From positions 4,030,001-4,094,000 of the forward strand of contig CP065590.1 in assembly GCA_016025055.1 (NCBI GenBank): DNA of 64,000 nucleotides, read 5' to 3'. The stretch is from Chryseobacterium indologenes (GTDB lineage Bacteria > Bacteroidota > Bacteroidia > Flavobacteriales > Weeksellaceae). This document shows positions 9,221 to 18,548 of the stretch, in pieces; positions within the stretch are counted from its first letter, which is position 1, and every line of letters starts with the position of its first letter. Both the position numbers and the translations under genes were made by a program. The notes beneath the pieces are model-generated. The model saw only the letters and a list, made by a program, of their open reading frames with translations. It did no database searches and was not told the DNA's origin.

Positions 9221-9846
9221 TAAAAGTAGCTATAACAGACGATCACCCGCTTCTACTGGAAGGGTTGAAAAATATTTTAGGAAATAATGATGCCATAGAT
9301 GTCGTAGATTGCTTCAAAGACGTTTCAGAAATGAATGCCGGCCTGGCAAAACAGGCGATCGATATTTTATTGCTCGATATTAATCTTCAGGACACCAACA
9401 GCATTGAACTGATAAAGCCTTTAAAGAAAAAGTACGGGAATCTTCAGGTCATTATGCTCAGTGTTCATAATGAACTGCCTGTCATTAACAGTACTCTGGC
9501 AGAAGGAGCTTTGGGATACATTCAGAAAAATGCATCCGTATCTGAAATTCTGGAAGGTATTACGACCGTGTATGCCGGTAATCGTTTTTTATGTTCGAAA
9601 ACGCAGTCAGTTTTAGATAAAAAATCACCAGACGGATTGCATCAGGTTCCGAAATTAACCCGGAGAGAAAAGGAAATTTTAGCAGAGGCAGCCAAAGGTC
9701 TTACCACCAACCAAATGGCAGAAAAACTTTTTATAAGTCCCCACACCGTTGAAAGCCACCGAAAAAATCTTATTGAAAAATTTCAGACTTCCAACCTGAG
9801 TTCAGCCATCAAATTAGCCATAGAATACGGTCTGATCATGGAATAG
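9217..9846 (+). CDS. NarL/LuxR-family response regulator
   Basis: 209 residues. The receiver domain has the acidic pair DD at 8-9 and phospho-acceptor D54 in LLLDINLQD. The C-terminal LuxR-type helix-turn-helix (about 145-205) contains LTRREKEILAEAAKG and SPHTVESHRKN. The start overlaps the kinase stop (ATGA), indicating translational coupling. It is a DNA-binding transcription factor partnered with the TPR kinase; target genes are unknown. Orphan-looking two-component pairs of this kind are common in Chryseobacterium. Confidence 0.95.
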   Translation: MIKVAITDDHPLLLEGLKNILGNNDAIDVVDCFKDVSEMNAGLAKQAIDILLLDINLQDTNSIELIKPLKKKYGNLQVIMLSVHNELPVINSTLAEGALGYIQKNASVSEILEGITTVYAGNRFLCSKTQSVLDKKSPDGLHQVPKLTRREKEILAEAAKGLTTNQMAEKLFISPHTVESHRKNLIEKFQTSNLSSAIKLAIEYGLIME

Positions 9847-9964
9847 AGTACTCATCATTACGGGTCCATTTTTAGATCTCTGTAGATTTTACAGATTTAA
9901 AAATCCATGTGTCTATCGGTAAATCCTGGACCTGACCGGAACCCATTTTATGTATGATACCAAC

Positions 9965-10000
9965 AAAAAGGCCTGCTTACATCGTAAAAGCAGACCTTTT
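9965..10000. terminator. Bidirectional terminator
   Basis: Inverted repeat AAAAGG-c-CTGCTT / AAGCAG-a-CCTTTT (9966-9978 and 9988-10000) with one mismatch and A/T runs on both sides. It lies between convergent genes (response regulator on plus, secreted protein on minus). Confidence 0.8.
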
Positions 10001-10033
10001 CTATATATAATCAAATAATTAGGTGTGTCATGA

Positions 10034-10600
10034 TTAATCTTTGAATCGCAATGCCGCCTGGAACAGGTTTTTCTTTCCGGTTAAATCATACTCATCATTA
10101 TAAGCAGGCTCATACATCAAAATATACACTCTGCTGTCAATATCTTTTAAATGGACAGGCTGATCTACCATTACATCATAAAACCTTGTAATAGTACGCG
10201 TAGCAGTCCACTGTTTTGAGTTACCTTTAGGATTTTTATCAAATCTGTGATCTTTAGCATCCGTATAATACCAATATGACGGTGCCTGATCCATCAGAAA
10301 CATTTCCTTGTCTTTGTTATACAGTTCCTCTGCCATACCCGTACTCTGGAACCAAGGTACCTCGGCATTATAAACACCCAGCGCAGCGCCATAAATATCT
10401 TTATTCGTAGTGGTACCTACTAAAAAACCTTCAAGGTTATTCGCTGTGACTTCAAACAGGAAAGGCGACTTTTTCAGATCATATACATCGTTGGTTGGCT
10501 CAATTACCTTTCCGTCTTGTTTAATAACTACTTTTAACGATTGGGCAAAAATCATTGTACCCAGTAAAGAAAACAGGAGTGTTAAACTTATTTTTTTCAT
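10034..10600 (-). CDS. Secreted protein of unknown function
   Basis: 188 residues with a signal peptide (MKKISLTLLFSLLGTMIFAQ) cleaved after AQ. The mature part is beta-rich with many aromatic residues and a single compact domain of about 165 residues. No lipobox, sorting domain or known family is seen. It has its own promoter box 25 bp upstream. Probably periplasmic; function unknown. Confidence 0.75.
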   Translation of the reverse strand: MKKISLTLLFSLLGTMIFAQSLKVVIKQDGKVIEPTNDVYDLKKSPFLFEVTANNLEGFLVGTTTNKDIYGAALGVYNAEVPWFQSTGMAEELYNKDKEMFLMDQAPSYWYYTDAKDHRFDKNPKGNSKQWTATRTITRFYDVMVDQPVHLKDIDSRVYILMYEPAYNDEYDLTGKKNLFQAALRFKD

Positions 10601-10624
10601 TGTTAATCTTTATAATAACTGGGG

Positions 10625-10632
10625 CAAAGATA
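10625..10632 (-). promoter_or_regulatory. -7 promoter box
   Basis: Minus-strand TATCTTTG, a perfect TAnnTTTG, 25 bp before the start of the secreted protein gene at 10034-10600. Confidence 0.6.
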
Positions 10633-10736
10633 TCAGACTTTATCCCTCTAAACACTCGCTGATTTCAGGGGTTTTTATATTATTTTAAACTCAGATTCCA
10701 ATAACCCGGCGTATTTAAAACAGATGGTCATTCAAT

Positions 10737-11788
10737 TTAATTTTTATGAAAGCAGACTTTTGCTTCTTTCCTTTTGCAACAGCTGAGTTTATGGGATAAA
10801 CTTCGGCAAAAAAAAGTATCATGATCTATCCAGAATGCTTTCTTATCATCAGCTATTTTGAAGCTGGTAAAATTCACATACAAAAGATTTTCCTGTTTTT
10901 TAGTTTGCGGTGAGTATTGGGCGATCATAAAATCACTTCCCACATCATTATTGGAAGAGATGCAGGTAACCCAGCTTTTAGTGGGAAGAATCTGGGGATA
11001 GCCGTTTGTACTTAGTTCAAATGTGATTGCATTTTTTACGTTGAAAAAGAATAGTAAGAATCTAAAACTTCGTCAGAATTTTCTTTGAAAACCTCCAGGT
11101 CTAAGAAAGACGATCGTCCTACATACTCATTGGCAAGAGGTCCGGTTTCTGTAGATACATTTTCGTCTTGTGTAATGATTTCTTTTCTGTTATTGGCAAG
11201 GTATGTCCAATTGTCGCCCTGCAGTTTTATATTCGGGTTTTTCACCAATGTTTCATCGATCCGGTTTTTTGAGCTGGCTGTAAATTCTTGTTCTGAAATC
11301 TCAGAAATACTACCGAATTTCTTAAAAGATTTATTTTTAAAATCATCCGATTCCTTGAAAGTACTGCTTCTGATGGCATAAAGATCCACATCTTTTAAAG
11401 TAAGTTCAAATGCTGCCTTGAATTCTGATTTCAGCACAAATGCTTCAATGCTGTTTGAAATAGTATTATTAATGCTGTAATGAATAGAGTAGAAGTCATC
11501 AAACTCTTCAAATCCGTAGTAATTATCGAGTTTATTGTACGCCACTTTCAGGTGTGCGGCTTCTTGATCCGGAGCTACAAAAAACCGTACAGAATCCAGT
11601 TTGGTCAATAATTGAAAAGGTACATCCTGTACATTATCCACACCTTTTATTCTTTTAAAATCGGCTAGTGTTATCTTTTTTTGCGTAATTTCAGTTTTCG
11701 CCTTGTGGGTATCTGATGTTGTCTTCTGCTGGTTACATCCTGCAAGAACCACCACAGATGATATAAAGAATTGGTTTACGATTTTCAC
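10737..11788 (-). pseudogene. Lipoprotein gene of unknown function, broken by a one-base frameshift
   Basis: The first part (11788-11036) encodes a lipoprotein signal ending in LAGC and about 248 residues, then runs into a stop. In the next frame the reading continues without interruption (FFNVKNAITFELSTNG and onward) to a stop at 10737. The join falls in an A5 run at 11044-11048 (T5 in the gene); one extra base gives a continuous protein of about 350 residues. The tail contains several Cys (SCCKRKEAKVC). Length and start otherwise look normal, with a -7 box 27 bp upstream. Function unknown. Most likely an assembly error, although true decay cannot be excluded. Confidence 0.75.
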
Positions 11789-11814
11789 TTTGTATATTTA
11801 AGGGCAAATGTATC

Positions 11815-11822
11815 AGTATTCA
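11815..11822 (-). promoter_or_regulatory. -7 promoter box
   Basis: Minus-strand TACATTTG, a perfect TAnnTTTG, 27 bp upstream of the lipoprotein start at 11788. Confidence 0.55.
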
Positions 11823-11947
11823 GGTCTGCAGCCAACAAAATATATGAATTTGGTCGATAAATAGCTGAAAACAGGGATGTAAAGTATGGTATATTTTGGA
11901 GAATTTTACAAATAATAAATTAACTACCGTAAATTATTTTAGATTCA

Positions 11948-12508
11948 ATGAAAAACGTAATAACCACCTTTTCAGCTGCAATGGTTTTGTTAGCTTCCTG
12001 TTCAACATCAACAGAAAAAAAGCAAAATAATGAAGATTCCACAGTGGTCAAAACAGAAACTTCATCAACTCCCGTGCTCAAAAAAAATAAAATTTCAGAT
12101 GACGTGATACCGGCCGATTTTTCAGAACTGGTTCCTATTGATGTACTGGATACAAAAAGCAAGAATGTATATGAAAAATATGGTGTTGAGTTTTCCGGAA
12201 ACTGCTATTCATGTGATTTAGCCAACTTATCAGTAACTAACAAAAGAATAATATGGGCTAATGTCTGTGATGAAAAGGACACTTTTGAAATCAATGATTT
12301 TTCTTTTATCAATGAAGGAAACAAAACTATTCTGAAAACGGCGGAAAGAACTTATATTCTTACACAAACAGATAAAGCTCCTGTTTACGAACTGGTTGTA
12401 GAAGGTAAAAAACTGGAGTTGAAAAATAAAAGACTATCCCGTTTTTTTACCACCAAAAAAGCTTTACCTCTTTTTAAAGAACATGATTGTGGAGATTTTG
12501 AAGGGTAA
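11948..12508 (+). CDS. Lipoprotein of unknown function with conserved-looking cysteines
   Basis: 186 residues. A lipoprotein signal with lipobox LASC is followed by a Ser/Thr/Lys-rich linker to about residue 45. The folded part contains four Cys (GNCYSCD, NVCDEK and HDCGDF) that could form two disulfides in the periplasm. No family was recognised. It is transcribed towards infC and ends at a shared terminator, and is divergent from the broken lipoprotein gene at 10737-11788, which may be functionally related. Confidence 0.75.
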   Translation: MKNVITTFSAAMVLLASCSTSTEKKQNNEDSTVVKTETSSTPVLKKNKISDDVIPADFSELVPIDVLDTKSKNVYEKYGVEFSGNCYSCDLANLSVTNKRIIWANVCDEKDTFEINDFSFINEGNKTILKTAERTYILTQTDKAPVYELVVEGKKLELKNKRLSRFFTTKKALPLFKEHDCGDFEG

Positions 12509-12540
12509 ATATATCTTTTCAATAAACCTAACATATATAA

Positions 12541-12570
12541 AAAAACCTCAAATCACTTTGAGGTTTTTTT
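12541..12570. terminator. Bidirectional terminator between lipoprotein and infC
   Basis: Perfect 12-bp inverted repeat AAAAACCTCAAA / TTTGAGGTTTTT with a 4-nt loop and a T run on either strand. It ends the thrS-infC transcript and the convergent lipoprotein transcript, so infC is not cotranscribed with the distant rpmI. Confidence 0.88.
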
Positions 12571-12589
12571 ATATTAAATAACGATTGAA

Positions 12590-13150
12590 TTATTTTGCTG
12601 GTTTTTTAGGACTCATCATCATAATCATCCTTTTTCCTTCAAGTTTAGGAAGCTGGTCTACCTTACCAACATGCTCAAGCTCCTGAGCAAGTTTTAAAAG
12701 CAAGATTTCTCCCTGATCCTTAAAGATAATCGAACGTCCTTTAAAAAATACGTAGGTCTTTAGCTTTGAACCTTCTTCAAGGAATTTTTCGGCATGCTTC
12801 TTCTTAAATTCATAATCATGGTCATCAGTCTGAGGTCCGAAACGAATCTCTTTTACGACCACTTTTACCTGCTTAGCCTTAAGTTCCTTTTGCTTTTTCT
12901 TTTGCTCATATAAGAATTTTTTATATTCCAATACTCTTGCAATGAAAGGTTCTGCCTTATCCGAAATTACTACCAGATCCAATTCCTGTTCTGCAGCAAT
13001 TTGTCTTGCTTTGTCAATTGGATAAATTCCCGGCTCTACGTTATCGCCCACCAAACGAAGCTCTCTCACACGAATTTTATCGTTGATCAAGTGAGCGTCC
13101 TCTTGTACAGGACGTCTTTGTGGGCCCCTGTTGTTAAATCTTTGTGCTAT
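12590..13150 (-). CDS. infC: Translation initiation factor IF-3 (probable AUA start)
   Basis: IF-3 binds the 30S subunit, prevents premature 50S joining and checks the start codon. The core is unmistakable ([14 protein letters not shown], the [10 protein letters not shown] linker, [14 protein letters not shown], and the MIMMMSPKK end). No ATG exists upstream of the core. The frame is open to a TAA at 13163-13165, and an ATA at 13150 would give an N-terminal tail [20 protein letters not shown] and 186 residues, matching normal IF-3 length. A TTG at 13090 is the alternative start (166 residues). E. coli infC also uses a non-standard start (AUU) for autoregulation. It lies 112 bp after thrS, the usual partner. 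Confidence 0.95.
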   Translation of the reverse strand: MAQRFNNRGPQRRPVQEDAHLINDKIRVRELRLVGDNVEPGIYPIDKARQIAAEQELDLVVISDKAEPFIARVLEYKKFLYEQKKKQKELKAKQVKVVVKEIRFGPQTDDHDYEFKKKHAEKFLEEGSKLKTYVFFKGRSIIFKDQGEILLLKLAQELEHVGKVDQLPKLEGKRMIMMMSPKKPAK

Positions 13151-13262
13151 TGTATTATAATTTTATTGGTTAATTACTAAATTTAATTGATTCAAATATT
13201 TAAAAATTGAAAGATTCCCAAAATATTTTAACCTTCGAATCCTTCAATCTTTTATTTTAAAT

Positions 13263-15182
13263 TTATATGGCTGCTTCTTTTTTAAAGTAAGCAACGAAAT
13301 CTTCCAGTTTCATTACTCCAAGATCTCCTTCACCACGTCTTCTTACAGAAATCGTGCCTTCTTTTTCTTCATTTTCTCCTACCACAAGCATGAAAGGAAT
13401 CTTCTTCAATTCAGCATCACGGATCTTTTTACCCGTCTTCTCATTTCTGTCATCAATCTGACCGCTAATATCGTGATTTTCCAAAAATTGTGAAACTTTT
13501 TTTGAATAATCTACATATTTTTCACTGATTGGTAGAATAATAAACTGATCAGGGCTTAGCCACAACGGGAAGTCACCTGCTGTATTTTCAAGCAAGATAG
13601 CGATAAAACGTTCCATAGAACCAAAAGGAGCTCTGTGGATCATTACCGGTCTGTGCTTCTCATTATCATTTCCGATATAGTGCAGATCAAATCTTTCCGG
13701 AAGGTTATAATCTACCTGGATTGTTCCTAATTGCCATTTTCTTCCTAAAGCATCTTTCACCATAAAGTCAAGCTTAGGACCATAGAACGCTGCTTCACCG
13801 TATTCAATTACAGTTTTTAAGCCTTTCTTTTGAGCCGCATTGATGATGGCACTTTCCGCTTTTTCCCAGTTTTCATCAGAACCGATATACTTTTGTTTGT
13901 TTTCAGGATCCCTTAGTGATACCTGAGTCACAAAATCCTCAAATCCAAGAGACTTGAATACATAAAGGGTAAGGTCAATTACCTTTTCAAATTCTTCAGA
14001 AAGCTGGTCCGGAGTACAGAACAGGTGAGCATCATCCTGAGTAAACCCACGAACTCTTGTCAGGCCGTGAAGCTCTCCACTTTGCTCATATCTGTATACT
14101 GTCCCGAATTCTGCATATCTTTTTGGTAAATCCCTGTAACTCCATTGTGAAGTCTTATAGATCTCACAGTGGTGCGGACAGTTCATTGGCTTCAATAAGA
14201 ATTCTTCTCCTTCATTTGGAGTTTTGATCGGTTGGAAGCTGTCTTCTCCATACTTATCCCAGTGACCGGAAGTTACATATAATTCTTTTGCTCCGATGTG
14301 TGGAGACATTACAAACTCGTAACCTCCTTTTTTCTGAGCATCAGAAAGGAAATTTTCCAGTTTTCTTCTTAAAGCAGTTCCTTTTGGTAACCATAAGGGT
14401 AGACCGGCACCTACTTTTTCGGAAAATGCAAAAATTCCCAGTTCTTTACCTAGTTTTCTGTGATCTCTTCTTTTGGCTTCTTCCAATCTTTCAAGATATT
14501 CAGTAAGGTCTTTCTGTTTAGGGAAAGAAATACCATATACTCTTGTCAGCTGAGGATTTTTTTCATTTCCTCTCCAGTAAGCTCCTGCAGCATTCAGAAT
14601 TTTAACGGCTTTTACAATTCCTGTATTCGGAATGTGTCCTCCACGACATAGGTCTGTGAAATTATCATGTGTTACAAAAGTGATTTCACCATCGTTCAGA
14701 TTAGTGATCAGCTCTACTTTGTAAGGGTTGTCTGCATAGGTTTTTAAAGCATCCTCCTTAGAAACCGGGTACAGAGAGAAGGTTGATCCTTTTTTAGCGT
14801 TTTCAAGGATCTTCTTTTCAATCTTTTCAAAATCTTTTTCAGATAAACTTTCATCCCCGAAATCTACGTCATAATAGAATCCGCTTTCAATAGCCGGACC
14901 GATAGTCAACTTAGCATTAGGATAAAATTCAAGGATCGCCTGCGCCAAAAGGTGGGCAGAAGAATGCCAGAAAGCTTTCTTTCCAAGATCATCATTCCAG
15001 GTCAAAAGCTGTACCGTAGAATCCGTGGTTATAGGGGTGGTCGTCTCTACCTGTGTACCGTTAACAATTGCGGAAATGGTATTTCTAGCCAATCCCTCGC
15101 TTATCGATTTTGCCACATCTAGAGGAGTAACTGCTCCTTCGAATTCTTTGACACTATTGTCTGGAAGTGTAATTTTTATCAT
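13263..15182 (-). CDS. thrS: Threonine--tRNA ligase
   Basis: 639 residues, typical for bacterial ThrRS. An N-terminal TGS domain (1-60) is followed by the editing domain with zinc-site HSSAH (H73, H77), the class II catalytic core with [10 protein letters not shown] (zinc-binding Cys) and the motif 2 [20 protein letters not shown] region, and a C-terminal anticodon domain. It charges tRNA-Thr in the cytoplasm and edits Ser-tRNA-Thr. It is the promoter-proximal gene of a thrS-infC unit, with a -7 box 25 bp before the ATG. Confidence 0.98.
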   Translation of the reverse strand: MIKITLPDNSVKEFEGAVTPLDVAKSISEGLARNTISAIVNGTQVETTTPITTDSTVQLLTWNDDLGKKAFWHSSAHLLAQAILEFYPNAKLTIGPAIESGFYYDVDFGDESLSEKDFEKIEKKILENAKKGSTFSLYPVSKEDALKTYADNPYKVELITNLNDGEITFVTHDNFTDLCRGGHIPNTGIVKAVKILNAAGAYWRGNEKNPQLTRVYGISFPKQKDLTEYLERLEEAKRRDHRKLGKELGIFAFSEKVGAGLPLWLPKGTALRRKLENFLSDAQKKGGYEFVMSPHIGAKELYVTSGHWDKYGEDSFQPIKTPNEGEEFLLKPMNCPHHCEIYKTSQWSYRDLPKRYAEFGTVYRYEQSGELHGLTRVRGFTQDDAHLFCTPDQLSEEFEKVIDLTLYVFKSLGFEDFVTQVSLRDPENKQKYIGSDENWEKAESAIINAAQKKGLKTVIEYGEAAFYGPKLDFMVKDALGRKWQLGTIQVDYNLPERFDLHYIGNDNEKHRPVMIHRAPFGSMERFIAILLENTAGDFPLWLSPDQFIILPISEKYVDYSKKVSQFLENHDISGQIDDRNEKTGKKIRDAELKKIPFMLVVGENEEKEGTISVRRRGEGDLGVMKLEDFVAYFKKEAAI

Positions 15183-15206
15183 TGTTTACTAAGAAATTTT
15201 AAGATG

Positions 15207-15214
15207 CAAAAATA
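15207..15214 (-). promoter_or_regulatory. -7 promoter box for thrS-infC
   Basis: Minus-strand TATTTTTG, a perfect TAnnTTTG, 25 bp upstream of the thrS ATG. Confidence 0.55.
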
Positions 15215-15615
15215 CGCATTTTTTACATAATATACTATATCAACATCTATTTTAGAATGATAATTAATATAATCCTGTCAAAGAATTTTATGTTTAAAGT
15301 TTTGTGTGTGATGATACAAGACGGGATGAAGAAAATGGCAAAATAACAGGTATGTTTACTATCTTGCTTTTATTTTGTTTTTAAATTGCGATATATCAAT
15401 AATTTACAAACAGAATAAAGGTTGCTCTTTTACCCATAATATTTCACGGAACGATGCCACCAATTGCAGAGTGCAGTTTTTGACATCATTGCATTACAAA
15501 AACATCTTAAAGTCGATAGATATTTTAAATAATTTCCACTTATTATTAATATGACAAAAGAACATTAATAATAGTATTTTAATCTTTTCGGAAAGTCTTA
15601 AAAAAGACACAGGCT
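15215..15615. other. Intergenic region without recognised gene
   Basis: About 400 bp between the thrS promoter and the small ORF at 15616. AT-rich, with no ORF of note, no clear hairpin and no perfect plus-strand TAnnTTTG box noticed. Confidence 0.4.
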
Positions 15616-15741
15616 ATGATTCATATTGTCAGCAATATAAGATCCGGAGGCACTGTATTTCCTGATAAAGAATCTCTGAAACGCTATAGAAAGACCTGGC
15701 AAACTCTAGATTTAAGTGAAAAATATAAATACCAATTATGA
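15616..15741 (+). CDS. 41-residue ORF coupled to the dipeptidase gene
   Basis: An ATG-started ORF of 42 codons whose TGA overlaps the ATG of the next gene by 4 bp (ATGA at 15738-15741), the usual sign of translational coupling. The peptide has a hydrophobic start (MIHIVSNI), a glycine pair (RSGGT) and a basic/aromatic second half (KRYRKTW, EKYKYQL). No signal peptide, membrane segment or known family was recognised. It could be a small partner protein, a peptide precursor, or the end of a decayed gene, since the frame stays open about 24 bp upstream without another ATG. Moderate to low confidence. Confidence 0.45.
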   Translation: MIHIVSNIRSGGTVFPDKESLKRYRKTWQTLDLSEKYKYQL

Positions 15742-16706
15742 TAAATATTGATTTACATTGTGATCTCCTATATCATTTATTAAGAACGAATACAAGTATT
15801 GATGACAGGGAAATAGGATGTTCTTTGCCTTACCTGAAAGAAGGAAATGTAAAACTTCAGGTAATGGCCATTTATTCGGGAACTGGGAAGGATAGTACGC
15901 AGTATGGATTGCAACAAAGCCAGTTGTTTCCGGGATTGTTGGAGAATAAAAATTTTTTCCTTTTTAACAATGAGAATTATAAAGAACAAAAAAATGAAAA
16001 TCGGGTAGGAGTAATTGCTTCTATAGAAAATGCATCATCTTTTTGTGATGAAAATGAAAATCTGGATTCCGGTTTTGAAAAGCTAGAGACAATCATTGAA
16101 AACACACAAAAGATTTTATACATAGGAATTACCCATCATACTGAAAACCGATTCGGAGGCGGCAATAATTCATCGGCAGAACTAAAAGATGATGGAAAAG
16201 TCCTGATGGATTATATTGCGGATAAAAACATTGCGATTGATTTGGCACATACCAGCGACCAGCTGGCTCATGATATCTTTAACTATGCTGATCAAAAAGG
16301 ATATTCAATTCCTATTCTGGCCAGCCACTCCAATTACAGGGCAGTCTACAGGAATAACAGGAATCTTCCCGATGAATTAGCGAAAGAAGTGATCAGAAGA
16401 AAAGGACTAATCGGGCTTAACTTCATCAAGGATTATGTTGATCTTGAACATCCTGAAAGGCTCTACGATCATATACAGTATGCGCTTGATCTCGGAGGTG
16501 AAGACAGTATAGCTTACGGTGCAGATTATTTTTACTGGAAAGATCATCCGGACACTTCCCGTCATCCGTTCTTTTTTCCTGAACATGCTGATGCTTCGGT
16601 ATATCCGACCATCAATAAAGAAATAGAAGAAAGATTTTCCCATAAATTAGCAGAAAAAATAAGCCATCAAAATGCATTGGATTTTATAGAAAAAATCTGC
16701 CAATAA
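15738..16706 (+). CDS. Membrane-dipeptidase-type peptidase, family M19
   Basis: 322 residues, no signal peptide. Family M19 renal-dipeptidase landmarks are present: HCD in INIDLHCDLL (metal ligands near the N-terminus), bridging Glu in ASIENAS, IDLAHTS, the ASHSNYRAV motif with metal-binding His, and the late Asp in YGADYF. It should be a di-zinc TIM-barrel dipeptidase, possibly acting on D-amino-acid-containing or modified dipeptides. The start overlaps a 41-residue ORF. The lack of an export signal points to a cytoplasmic role. Confidence 0.9.
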   Translation: MINIDLHCDLLYHLLRTNTSIDDREIGCSLPYLKEGNVKLQVMAIYSGTGKDSTQYGLQQSQLFPGLLENKNFFLFNNENYKEQKNENRVGVIASIENASSFCDENENLDSGFEKLETIIENTQKILYIGITHHTENRFGGGNNSSAELKDDGKVLMDYIADKNIAIDLAHTSDQLAHDIFNYADQKGYSIPILASHSNYRAVYRNNRNLPDELAKEVIRRKGLIGLNFIKDYVDLEHPERLYDHIQYALDLGGEDSIAYGADYFYWKDHPDTSRHPFFFPEHADASVYPTINKEIEERFSHKLAEKISHQNALDFIEKICQ

Positions 16707-16749
16707 ATTGATTGAGTACATAATAAAATCGCCTGGATAGCATTGTTTA

Positions 16750-16827
16750 TATTCCTGAGGAACGACAATATAAGTTAATATCACCTATATTTATGAACTA
16801 ACATTATGTTGTCATTCCGCAGGAATA
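16750..16827. repeat. Long inverted repeat between convergent genes
   Basis: TATTCCTGAGGAACGACAAT at 16750-16769 is the near reverse complement (17 of 20) of GTTGTCATTCCGCAGGAATA at 16808-16827, separated by 38 bp. Each arm is itself partly palindromic (ATTCCgcaGGAAT). It lies between the convergent M19 and helical-repeat genes. It may act as a terminator and resembles an interspersed intergenic element of flavobacteria; copy number in the genome is not visible here. Confidence 0.6.
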
Positions 16828-16856
16828 CTACTCTTACAATCGATTTCAGAGGCCTG

Positions 16857-18400
16857 TTAATTTTTTCTTTTATACTTTACTTTTTGCTTAATGATTTCAA
16901 TTACATCTACGTTTTGAACTTTTGATTGTATCCATCCGTGGATGTCAATATAAAACAATGACCTTCGGTAATATTCATTATGAGAAAACTCTTCAAGCTT
17001 TTGATCAAAAACTTCAAACGCCTTCTGCTGTTGGTTTAAAACCTGATTGTTAAGATTTTTAAAGAATTGAATACTCTCAAAATGGAAGTCTTCCGGTTTT
17101 TTCATCTTTTTGGCAAATTTCAGGGTCGAGGCCACAAATTCATCATAATCTTCATCATTTCCAGATTCATGTTTAGCCATTAAAATCAGAATTCTTGTGT
17201 GAAACAGCAGGTCTTCCTGTACATTTCCTTTTGATTCAATAACCCTCATACAATACTGAATCGTTTTCTTGTACATTTTACTTCCGAAAAACATGGCAGC
17301 CATCTTAAGATATAAAATCATAAAATGGTGTTCGTCGATTCTTTCGCGAAGCTTTTCCATTTTAAGTTCTATTTCGGGAATAAGCTTGGTGCCTGTGAAA
17401 AATTCACCCTTGACGAAGTGAATATTCATCAATGTATTCGAATGAGTAAGGAAGATCAACGATTGCAGATTTTCATTTTGGGCAAAACTTTCAGCATGTA
17501 CTGTTTTACTGAAATTTTCAAAATGTTCTTCAAGAATATCAATATTTCCGTATAGAAACAGGATCTTCAAGAGATAAGTATTTCCTTTAATATACCATAC
17601 AGGGTGACTGAAAATCATTTCAGGCTTTTTATGGAACATATCCACCCATTGATAAGCATACTTTAAGGTATATTTATAATCCTGGAGAAGCTGGTTTTTC
17701 CATACGTGGGCTTTAAAATACCATAATTTCTCTGTAAAATTCAGATTTTCAAACCTAATTTTTTTGATCTCCTGATTGAAAATATTCATAACTTCTTCGC
17801 GATCAGTATCATTTTTTACATAACCGTGAGTTAGCATTTCACTGTATAATTTCAGGGAAAGATTGGATAGTTTTGTGGTATACCGGTTCTGCCTACTGAG
17901 TTCCTGGGACTCTCTGATCAGCTCATCAGCACGGCCTTCAAAACTTCTTGTAATGAATTGGGATTCAATTACTTTTTCCAGGTCGATTACTTCGGAAGCA
18001 ATACTTTTCTCATCCAGTTCAAGTGCTGTCTGTTTCGTTTTATCTAAAATTTTTAAAGCCTGTCTGTAAAGCCCTTTTTGATATAAAATATTAGCAAAAT
18101 CAAGCTGTTCCCGAAGCTGAATTCTATAGTTTTGATGGCTCGGGTTCATGCGGAGGCTCACAAGAATCTGCTTATAGAGGTGCGCTTTCAGATTTGAGAG
18201 TTGCTGCTTTGTAGAAATCTTTTTTCAATGATGATACTTTCGTCGTATTCTTTCATTTTATCCATTTCGGAAAACAGCAAAAGAAACTTGGCATCTACGT
18301 TAATCCCGAGACGGTTTACATACAACTTAAACTGACGTTTTTCAGAGGTGGTCAATGACTTTACCAATACAAACAAAAAATCTTTCTGCAATTCTGCCAT
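16857..18400 (-). pseudogene. Conserved helical-repeat protein, broken by a one-base frameshift
   Basis: The N-terminal 60 residues (18400 downward, starting MAELQKDFLFVLVKSLT) are in one frame and the remaining ~450 (continuing KKISTKQQLSNLKAHLYKQI) in another. The switch falls in a T6 run at 18220-18225 (A6 in the gene); one extra A joins them into about 514 residues with no other interruption. The protein is all-alpha with TPR-like repeats, no signal peptide and no transmembrane helix. Function not recognised. A GTG at 18161 could start the longer piece alone, but the seamless upstream continuation argues against it. Probably an intact gene with a sequence error. Confidence 0.8.
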
Positions 18401-18512
18401 TGTAAATTTTTGGAATTTAAATATTTAATTATCAGGTAAATATGTTCGTTTTTCAAACAGTTGAATATTGTAATTTTCTAAAAAGAGGAAAATCGAAAAA
18501 TATTACAAGCTG

Positions 18513-18520
18513 TAGTTTTG
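18513..18520 (+). promoter_or_regulatory. -7 promoter box for the leucine operon
   Basis: TAGTTTTG, a perfect TAnnTTTG, 28 bp before leuA. The short leader leaves no room for a leader peptide or attenuator of the enterobacterial type. Confidence 0.5.
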
Positions 18521-18548
18521 GATCAAAATTAAGTAAAAAACTTCATTT

